Shown piece by piece: positions 48,123-58,800 of a stretch of 64,000 nucleotides of DNA (positions are counted from its first letter, which is position 1; each line of letters begins with the position of its first letter). Source of the stretch: Owenia fusiformis (taxonomy: Eukaryota; Annelida; Polychaeta; Sabellida; Oweniidae); NCBI GenBank assembly GCA_903813345.2, contig CAIIXF020000006.1, positions 26,605,936 to 26,669,935 on the forward strand. The letters are read 5' to 3'. Made by a program: the position numbers and the translations under genes. The notes under the pieces are model-generated. The model was given only the letters and a program-made list of their open reading frames with translations. It was not told where the DNA came from and searched no databases.

Positions 48123-48132
48123 ATATATAAAT
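48123..48132 (+). promoter_or_regulatory. TATA box of small secreted gene B
   Basis: TATATAAATA, about 80 bases before the ATG, at the same relative place as in gene A, followed by AAAAGATTCTCCA (AAAAGATTCTACA in A). Confidence 0.6.
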
Positions 48133-48207
48133 AAATTAAATCCCGAATTAAAATCATTTTAGTCAAAAGATTCTCCAGCTAGTAAGACGCATACAGATCT
48201 ACCAGTA

Positions 48208-50183
48208 ATGACGGAAGTTCGCGTATTTTTCTGCCTCATCGTAACATTTGCTGGGATTGGTAAGTCACGCATATTTCTAGGTAGAGTATTACCAATGCAT
48301 AAAATATACTCTATTTAAAGTTAATCTACAGACTATTCAAGAATATCGGGTTAAATATAACATACACTCTAAAAACGCAACAAACAAGCTGTCAAAAACA
48401 TTGTTTAACCGCAGAACCAGTGATTACTCTAACAATTTCATTCAGTTTACTATAATACAGCCAAGTGTCCTTTCTTTTCAACGATATGTCATATATTCAT
48501 ATGTTACCACGCACCACTGAATAATCGTTCCCTTTGCACAATGGGCCATTTGCTCTGGACCAAGTTTTAGACATTGCAACACTACATGTACGATAGAGAA
48601 TCAGCAATGAGGTTGCTGCTCTCCGCCAGAACCCACAGATGATTAAAGAGCTATTCTTGACATTGAGAGACGAGTCAATCTGAGTGTAGAGAATGGTGGC
48701 CATGTGAAGGACCGTGGGAAATAATCTTTCATGAGTAATATTTTATAAGATGACAGAAAATGATTGTGTCTTAACTGACTTAACTGTTTATGCCACTTCT
48801 TTTTCCATATGTTTGTAACGTTAAATTTAAGTTAAGTATTTTTTCTTAGTAAATGTAAAACCTATGTTATGTAAGTCTTGTGACCGGAATTTAATTCTTA
48901 GCCCCAATTACATAATGGTTTACCCGATTGCACAATAAAAGGATCTAAAGGTCTTTTCACCTATGCACGAAAAAACGATGTTAAGTCAGTGATCCATTAC
49001 CATATATGGACATTGGAAAGCAAGGACACATGTCTTCATGGTTCACTAAATGAATTTGATTGATGTTTTCATCACTGGCTTTGTGCTTCTTCAGTGTTTT
49101 GCGTGCTGTGTTTTCTGAGACGCAGTGTATATTAGATGCTTTAATACAACCGGCCCTTTTATAAACGTTAGTTTTATAACATGGGAATGTAAGAAATCAT
49201 TTTTTTATGGTGAACTAAACATACTTTGTATTCGTTTGAGCGAATTGAAGCGACTGAGAATATAAATGATTTTGTGTACTAGAACTACCCGAATACCATA
49301 CTTGTCTCTGCTCGTTTAATCTACAATGTGATAACAAAACTATATAAAGTGTTTGTAAAATAATATAATACGACTTATTATTGTCATCAAGATAATTCAT
49401 TGTAAGTTGGGTTATGAAAAACAGAGGGATGGTTGGCTTTGTAGTGAGCGAGTTTTTCAGAGTTTCATTTTTTCACTTTAGGTTTGGTGACTAAAGTCAC
49501 ACCTTAGTCACAACTTTTCAAATGAAAAAATGTTCATGTCATTGTTGTCAAGTTCCCCATTGATTTCTTTGTTACATAAATCCACATGCTATTTATATCC
49601 AAAGTCTCAAATATCTGTACAATCTACAATCGTTACTGTATCGTTACTTGCAACCTACATTATGCACACACGCTACCCTGCGCGCAGAGTCTAGTTATAA
49701 ACTACAGACGAAGATGAAGCTCTCTTTTAAGAAGTGAAGTCGAACGAATGCAAAGGGTACACACACGCTGCATTCAATCAACGAAAGAAATAAAGGCATC
49801 GAGCGCTTGCCTCTAAATGATTTTATTTAGGTATTCTAGGTTTACTATAGGTGTATTCTAGGGATGCAATATGTATATTTTAGGGGTATTCATGATCGTG
49901 TATTTTGCTTATTTTTGTTTGGAGTCGACAACCAGCCTGTCGGGACAGCCATATTTATTACACTTACATTTTAACAGGGGTGCTGAGCTCTCCAACAGGC
50001 TGTCTTTACGAAGGTGTTAACTATGCATTGAATACTGATATCTCTAAAGGCGATTGTGAAGGTGTGAGATGCAACAGCCAGGGGGAAGTGGAAGTATGGC
50101 ATACAATGTGTGAAAACTTCGTACGCCAATTCGACGACCCAATTGCTCCACCACCACCACCACCACCCCCACCAGCTCGATAA
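48208..50183 (+). CDS. Small secreted cysteine protein with polyproline tail, paralogue B (85 residues)
   Basis: Exons 48208-48259 and 49978-50183 with the same phase as paralogue A. The signal peptide differs (MTEVRVFFCLIVTFAGI), but from SPTGC onward the protein equals paralogue A apart from one extra proline (nine instead of eight). The mature cysteine pattern and Ala-Arg end are the same. Exon 2 differs from A by only one silent base and one CCA triplet after the first few codons, whereas exon 1, intron and 3' flank are clearly diverged. Function unknown; single von Willebrand factor C-like is the nearest weak resemblance. Confidence 0.85.
49675..49758. repeat. Dispersed ~85-bp repeat, copy 2
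   Basis: TACCCTGCGCGCAGAGTCTAG through CGAATGCAAAGGGTACA, nearly the same as 14,150-14,233 and in the same orientation. It lies in the intron of paralogue B and is absent from the shorter intron of A. Confidence 0.8.
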
Positions 50184-51064
50184 TCTCACTGGTGCAGATA
50201 AGATGGAAATCCTGAGTGTTTACGTCATTACGAACTACTGGGTATTTACTGTACTTTGAAGACCTAACAAGAATCATAAACGAAATCGAACTTTAATTTC
50301 GATGTTTTGTTGACTCAGTTGTGAAGCTGTACATAACGTTTAAGAACATGTAACCGTCTTGATATGTTCTTCTTTCTTCCACAATCAAAAATGAGAAAAG
50401 ATGAGGAAAATTTCTTAATCAGTGCATGATTTCGAGAAATAGAGTTATCAAAAATATAACCACTCATGGAAAATTAAAAAAACCCAACATCCTAACTAAT
50501 GTTTTACCACGAAAGTAAATAGTGTTAACTTGTCCATAAAATTATGTAAATCGACAAAAAAATTATAATCGTTCAGAAAGTTTTTATGAATTTCTGACAT
50601 TTGAGTATTTTGTCAATTGTATTATCCAACAGAAATCCAAATCGGATTCTATCCCTTTGTAGACATTAATTTCGTTCATGAACTACTGAAAGTTTTTATT
50701 CTTTTAAATTGTGCATTTATATTTTATATACATGATTCGATTCTCTCAAAGTATTTAACTAGTAATACCTGAGTAATCATGAATTCTCTCTTATCCCGTT
50801 CTCGGTTGACATCTTTATGGAGGTAGTAACATGATCCTCGTCATCACCGCGCAGACAGTGCTATATCGCTCCTATCATAAGTGACATCTATAAGTAAAAT
50901 GATAAGAACATCCTAAAAATTCTTTTTGTTTCATCATATATCTGATGTATGTAGAAGTATGTTCATCAAGCTGAGTACGTATGTTTTTTTTATCCTCTGC
51001 CAAGCAGAGTTTTAGGGAGATAAGTTGGTAAGATATATCCCGTATCCTGATTTTGAGGTTTCCA

Positions 51065-51150
51065 TATCTAGAACCTCCATATCTCCCGCCATATCTCCCG
51101 CTTCGGTGCATATCTTCCCGCTTCGGTGCATATCTTCCCGCTTCCGGTAA
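51065..51150. repeat. Short tandem repeat
   Basis: CCATATCTCCCG occurs twice, followed by two 20-bp copies of CTTCGGTGCATATCTTCCCG and a partial. It is a local minisatellite in the 3' flank of paralogue B; short - strand frames across it are artefacts. Confidence 0.75.
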
Positions 51151-52028
51151 GTAGTGGAAATGCAATAAATGACTTTGCATATGAATGATTTGTTTATTTT
51201 TACACCTTGTACTATTGAAATTGCCATATGCCCCTGAAAACTCTACTTGGTATAGGAAAAAGCAGTTATGTACGGTCGGTTTGGATATTGGGTGATATTC
51301 GGTCCCTACGGTCCCTCAGGTAGATATGCATATCTCCCTCTGGATAAACCCCATATCCAAAACCTCACAGTACATAACCCTTATATATTATGAGGGACGT
51401 AACTAGGCACGGCGGGACACACAAGGCAACGGCTGGTCTCGTCAACATTTTGCAGAAATAAATTTACGTTGACATAAAATTGAAACCTTGAAAGGGAACT
51501 CTAATGATAGTGTTTATTTATTTTGTTTATTTATTTATTAAAATCAATTTTATTTTCGCCCAACCTATTCAAATTTGCCTTATCTATGTATTGATTTTGA
51601 CTACACCCGATTATTATAGGCCAATGGATGGCATATTCATACAACCATGTACAAGTAAAAACCGAATTTATCACGTTAAAAATACCGTAATCGTTGTTTC
51701 ACTAATATCACAAAACGTGTTTCTGTCGAACTGTAAAATATAAACCTAACATATTTTCCACATATCTATAGAAAAACCTTTATATTAGCTATTCGATCAT
51801 TTTGATATTGTCAATTGTGATTTTTATCTGACAAAAGGCATTATATCTATAATACACACATCCATATTTCAAGGTGAACAATACATCAGTGGATATCGTA
51901 TACATCATGATGATGTTGATATATTTCTTGATTGTATTTTTTAATTAATACCATGTCATACGGTATTGCAGATCAGTTATCTGATTGAATTATTTCTTGA
52001 AAATTAAATGTGTTTTCTATGTTTTCTC

Positions 52029-52590
52029 AGAAACTTAAAAGTAAAATCATATTGTAATATTTCTCGTTGATTTATTTTTCCAGCGAACAGGAGGTAATTT
52101 TGTAAATCTTGAATTTCGCACTATATCTATTTTGCCGTAGACTATATTTTCAAGGTGCAATGGACAATGACCAATAAATTGTTCGGATTTTTCGTAGATT
52201 CTGCAAATGTGTTAGTGATCAGGATCAGTCATTCAGACTTAAAAGTAAAATTGTAATGTAATATTTCTCGTTGATTTATTTTTCCCTCGATGTAATTTTG
52301 TAAATCTTGAATTTCGCACAATATCTATTTTGCCGTAGCCTATATTTTCAAGGTGCAATGGACAATGACCAATAAATTGTTAGGATTTTTCGTAGATTCT
52401 ACAAATGTATTTCTCGTTGATTTATTTTTCCCTCGATGTAATTTTGTAAATCTTGGATTTCGCACGATATCTATTTTGCCGTAGACTATATTTTCAAGGT
52501 GTATATTTCCAATGGACAATGACCAATAAATTGTTAGGATGAGTCGTAGATTCTACAAATGTGTTAGTGATCATGATCAGGCATTCAGCC
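52029..52590. repeat. Three tandem ~160-210-bp copies upstream of the astacin gene
   Basis: Each copy has ATTTCTCGTTGATTTATTTT, GTAATTTTGTAAATCTTG, TCTATTTTGCCGTAG, TTTTCAAGGTG and CAATGGACAATGACCAATAA in that order. The array ends about 300 bases before the astacin start codon, and contains CCAAT boxes in each copy (GACCAATAAA). Confidence 0.85.
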
Positions 52591-52893
52591 GGTATTATTA
52601 TAAAATTATCATTTAATACATTGCAATTTGTGACACTATGGCCGACTCTTATTTGAGACTGCGAAATATTGAACGCCCTCTGAAAAACAGTCGTATATAT
52701 TGTAGAAATGTGGGATTAGTACATCACCTTGAAAGACACAGTGTTATCATGAGAAATTCCACATGACACGACGCGGATCTGGATCTTAGTTTTATGCATT
52801 TAATTAATTATTTCACAAACAGCTCGGATAGCACATAAAGTAGTGTACTAGCTGCATTATCGGCCAGATATTAAGTTCAGCTAGGAGAGCGAA

Positions 52894-55800
52894 ATGATGC
52901 TGCTAAGGATATTAATTTGCATCTTGGTCATCGGGGTGTTGGGAGAAAAGTTACCATGTAAACGTGGACCAAATGGCGAGAAGATGAGGGAGGTGAGACA
53001 TATATTTTCTCAATAATTGTTTTTGGTTATATCTATTTATTTATTTAAGGACGAAGAACAGGATTCATGTCTGAATATAGTGAGACATTTCAAAATGGAT
53101 TAATGCTTTAAATGACTATTTATGAACTAATACAGCCGGATCAAGCAACTTCCCCCAGTCAAGCTAAGACAATCGAAGATAACTAGATCCATTGGCTTAA
53201 AGATATAAGGCTCTTTGTAAATTACGATTGCGTTATTGTGTTTAAATGAAAAATAAGTGATAAGCAAAGATTTTTTCTCTAAATGACTAATTTAAGAATG
53301 TTTAAGAATTATATAATTCCTTGCCATTTTATATAATTCATTAGAAAGTTTTTGCAACTCCCGTATCTCCCTTATAACGTACAACTTATATGTGTGTGTA
53401 TTAAAGTATAGGTCAACATCTATACGCATTAACATACGTTATTCTATAAGTGAGTTGCGAAAACTCTAATGTTCATAATGTTACTGATACTTTGCATGGT
53501 AGCTGGGAAATATGTCATCACTGTACGTGACTAGACTTATTGACAAAGATCTGTTAATATTGAAAATGAAAACAAATAATTCAAATTAAAATCAGAATGA
53601 TTTTCGAACACAATAACCTTTTTAATATGTATATTTTATATCTGATACATCACCTCATTGTCCTTGATAGAAATATATTGATTTAATTGTATGTATTCTC
53701 ATGTTGATACAGCTCAGACAAAAGCTACCCAAAGTCGAGTGCTACATACACGTATGCATACAAGTAAAGGTGAGTAATAATGATAAAAAAGTAAAAGAAG
53801 ATATTATATAACGGGCGATGCTCATTCTGATTTATCAGACAAAACATGTTCAAATCCTACTTGTAATGTTTGAAAAGAGAAATGAAAAAAAAAATGTTCA
53901 GTCCAGTGCAATCTCCAAGTAAATCAGTGCACGTTGAGGAATTAATTATTGCCTGAGAATACACTTTCTTATTCCATCCTTTGTTCATAGAAAATTCCCT
54001 TTGCTTGTTTTTTTTTGTTTTTATATTGAACAGTTATGACCATATCCACTGTTCCACAGCTGGATGACTCTAATTGCGGTTAGCTCAATTCAAGATGGTT
54101 GCCGAGATTCTTTCGTTTTCGATAAATCCCTGATTTCAGGAAAACTAATAAGCTAAATCTTGTTCGCCATGCAAATTAATAAAACTGCGATTGTATGCAA
54201 CCACAAATGAATGCTCAAACACCCGCAATATAAGAGAATATTAAAGAAAATGGCTTCACTTAGAATGACTCTAACTTAAGTTGATAATCTACGTCATCAT
54301 TACGTTATCATCAACTTCAGTTAGAGTCATTCTAAGTGAAGCCATTTTCTTTAAAATTCTCCAATATCGCGGTTGTTTGAGCATTTATTTGTGGTTATTT
54401 ACCATCGTAGCTTTATTAATTTGCATGACGAAACACTTGGAGTCCAGATTCAACTTAGTTTAGCTGAAATTGGAGGTTCATCGGAAACGAAAGAATTTCG
54501 GCAACCATCTTGAATGAAGCTAACTGCAATTAGAGTCGTCCAGCTGTGGAACAGTGATATCACTGTTAACAATATTCTTTTTTCTTACAGTTTTTCCATC
54601 AATTTGTCATATCAATGTTGACACTTGGATTATTTAGAAAGTAATATTCTGTTTGCTCTTAATGGTCACACTCATTAAGCATATTAGAACAAGAATGCAC
54701 TCTTCTTTGTAACAGCTGTATATTATTTAAATAACCTAAGTGGGGTTTAAATAACAAGGAAAGTGCAGGCAATGCCTTCCCAATATACTCATTGTCCATG
54801 TTATTGATTTAAAAGGTTCTTTCCGTTGTTGGCGTGAAAGAAATTTTCGCAGTCGTTTCCCCCAAAGGATGTGTCTGGATATATGCCCTTTTGGTCCCTC
54901 AGTCAAATGTATGTGAAATATGGTTTTTATTAATGTCCTGGTTATATTTGATAAATATATTTACCTTTTCATGAGTTTTGATGCATAATTAACCCCCTGC
55001 TGAGAGTCAGAATAAGTATCTTAACAAATAAAAAAAGGGTCATTGTCATAGAAAAAACACCAATTGCAACATGTATGACATACAAAGAAGAAATAACTTA
55101 AGATCCATGAAGAATTAAAAAGAAAATCATATTTTTGAAATATATTTAAGGATTACAATTTTTTTCAAATTTATGAATTTCCCGCCAGTTTAATTTGAAG
55201 GGGGAAAAACAAGATGGCTGCCATTTGATGTAAGAAATATCAGAAAAAAAGTTGCTTCACTTTTAGTTTTCACATTGAGCACAGTTTTCCGGTTTAGGTT
55301 TTTTGACTGATTCTGACTCTTCATCACCAGGGTCATGTATAGAGATTATAAAATTGAAACTAAAATGTTGTGCTCAGCATGAATTTGACTGAAATATGTG
55401 TAACTTCACCAACACAATTGAAGTGTCAAAACTGGATGCTCAGTACCTTTGAGTGACTTTAATCCCTTGATTACCCAGATAAACACCAATTCACTTATCC
55501 AGAAATACCATTCAATGTCTATACAAAGAAAGTAAGCAATGTTTTGGAGGATATGTTTCACACTTTTTGTTTAAATAATTCATTTAATATTTGCCATTGA
55601 TTTTTTTTCAATTCTGACAAAGTGATATGTACTGTCTTTGATCCCAATATTCGTCATCAATTGTGATACAAATTGATATTTTTGTAATCTCATAAGAAGG
55701 ATAACATATTGAAGTTTAATAATATGTGGGATTGAATTGATTTTTCAGAAATTACAAATTTCAATATTTTCTAAGTCGATACCCAGACTCATTCCCAGAC

Positions 55801-58800
55801 TCATCCTTTCTTATTTGTGGCCCAAAGTTTCAAAATTGAGGCAAATAATTGTTAAAATTTGAGACAATTTCTTTGGATTTATTTTTGAAGTTTGTAGTTC
55901 AGTCATACATTGAGACACGTCGTGAGTTGCGTAGGAATAACAACCTCACAGATAAACCTTGGATATATTCGTTGTTTATATTTAGATATCATTACTATTG
56001 TTGAGATTAATAGATAAGCGATACTGTGTATACAAATTGAGTTTTCCTGTTTATCATTTGAGTTCACATCTTTAACAGACTTGTTTAGACTTCGTGATGC
56101 TTCGATTCATCTCAATTGACGTACGAACTATGTCATGCAATAATTATGCATACTATGAAGTGTAAACAGACGTCTAATATTCTAGTACATTCTCACAAAA
56201 TATCGGACTAATTACATTATATTATTATGGCACTTTTCAACAAAATACACAGCTACAACATTGTGATATATTGTTGTACATTTCAGCAAAATACTTGAAA
56301 CTTCACTTGTAATATTACATTGCTGCGTAGTGATTTGGATAAAAAAAACTTCAATGTAATACTCGGATCCACACCTGTACTATCCCTTGAGGTACACAAG
56401 CTGTGGGAGAAAGACAGCACAAAATGTTTTTTAAGTCAATGAGCAAACAGTCCGTCCAAATAAACAAAGTTTCGACATTAGCATGATAATTTTGATATAT
56501 AGGGAACAGTAAGTGAAGGAAAAATTGTAAATGGTAAAATAGTCATTACTGTTCAATATAAAAAACAAGAGCAAAGTGAGAGAATAGTAGGTGCATCCTT
56601 AGGCAATAATATATTTCTTCCCAATCACTGATTTACATGGAAAAGTGCTGGCTAGGAACTTGTTTTAGGAGGAAAGACTCTGGTAAATCAGAATGACGTT
56701 GTAGTATTTTGAAGTACATTTCAACAATGATATCTATATAACAAACTACATTGTAGTTTATTGGGATGCCTTTTTCCAAAACACCCCACTACATTACACT
56801 TAGACTACATTTTTACAAATTACCAAGCTATATTTGTGGTATGTCGAGGTTAATTTTAACAAAATACCTAAATACATTGAAGTAACAAATATCCAACAAC
56901 ATTGTAGCATATTGCAGTACCATGTATGATGTTAAAACAAAATGTCTAACTACATTGTAGTATGTTGCAGTACAATGTATAATGTTAAAACAAAATGTCT
57001 GACTACTTTGTAGTTTATTGCAGTACAATGTATAATGTCAAAACAAAATGTCTGACTACATTGTAGTTTATTGCAGTACAATGTATAATGTTAAAACAAA
57101 ATGTCTGACTACATTGTAGTTTATTGCAGTACAATGTATAATGTTAAAACAAAATTCCTCACTACTACATACATTGTAGTATTTGGCAGTACAATGTATG
57201 ATGTTAAAACAAAATTCCTCACTACTACATACATTGTAGTATTTGGCAGTACAATGTATGATGTTAAAACAAAATTTCTCACAACATTGTAGTATATTGC
57301 AGTACAATGTATGATGTTAAAACAAATTTTCCCACAACATTGTAGTATATTGCAGTACAATGTTTAAGTAAATAGAATATGTGTTTTTGTGAAATTCAAA
57401 TTAAATCAATTTCTTCAACTAAAATTTAGCATTAACAAAAGACAATGGTTTGTATCACCTTAAGTTCGATCAAACTGAACTTTGACCTAAGCCATATGTA
57501 GTAATTTATCACCATTAGAAACACCTATCATTCTTGATGAGATGAAATAATATATCAGGCCCGTAGCCAGAGGGGGGGGGAGCTAGGGAGTGGAGCCACC
57601 CCCGACCCGCTAGAAATTCTCTCAAAATCATGCAGTTTTTCACAATTCTGTGAACTTTCCGCATGATTTTTGAGCCAAAAACTGTCAAAAAGCTCCCACT
57701 GGCAAAGGTTCACCCCCTGGTAAAAGCTGGCTATGGGCAAGTATATGTATGCATTATATTGGATTGATATTAGGAAAATGGTGAGAGGTATGATAGCACT
57801 GAGCCGCTTGATGAAGAAGACGAAGAGGACGAGGATGAAGACAACACAGATGCTGATATTGATAATAGTATTGTTGGAGAGGGGGAGCTAGAGAGTAATT
57901 GTAACGACGAAGATCAGGAAACCAAACGACGCAATAAAGGTGAATGATTTTAGTTATTCCGGGAAATAATTGAGAACTTGTTTTTTTTTGAGTGAAATTT
58001 TTTTAACTCTGCTCTTTCAATTAATACGTTTTTTGGTCTTTTTACCCATATGTCACTTAGACTTATCATGAAGTCTTTATACAGTTTGTTATAGTTAACA
58101 CTTTCTATAAAAAACACTTCGTTCTTATCCTTCGAGCGTCTGTTTTTATTTTACGAGAGATAATGGAAATTTACCAACTGGAATGTATCCTATGCATCTA
58201 TTTAAAATCATTGTCAACATAATATTTAACAATATTTATCTCTCGAAATGACACATTAAGTAGAAATCGATGTTATCTGAATCCACTTTCAACAGTAACC
58301 CAGTATAACATTTTTATTTTAATTACCACCCAATTAATAATCCAGCTGATCGAAAATCTACTCGGTTAGAACGACTTTTATGCCATGTGTCACGGTAGTA
58401 TTCTCATGTTGTTGTGTGCATATAATATTAGGCATTCGAATTCATGTGTTTGAAGGCTGTAAGAGAATGAAGGCCGCATGATGATTTGATACTTCTTACA
58501 AATATTAACTAATATGCCTTGTTTATATTTACATTGATTGAGAGTCATAAACAGCTAGATTTATATCATATTTTGATAACTATACTTATTTTAACATTGA
58601 TATAATTTCTAATTTGTATATTTGAAATAGACACCGTTAATTTTATCACTGTACATGTTTGATTCATATTTGCCATATTGTACCCATCACACTCCCCTTG
58701 GCTACGCCCATGCCTTAATACAAAGGTTTAGATTGTGACTAGTTGCAAAAACATAATTGTTATATCTGCAGTAATGAGCCTTATCAGACACCAGACCCAG

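Larger units (their letters stand above)
47932..51950. repeat. Tandem segmental duplication, unit B
   Basis: Diverged copy of 43,769-46,960 in direct orientation, expanded by a longer intron (48,260-49,977) and extra sequence at 50,300-51,400. It lacks the mariner element: CATACAACCATGTACAAGTAAAAACCG stands where unit A has TA-mariner-TA. Confidence 0.85.

Noticed and set aside
57068-57360. Cysteine-containing repeated reading frames on both strands
   Set aside because: Direct translation of the 53-bp minisatellite; no splice or start context.
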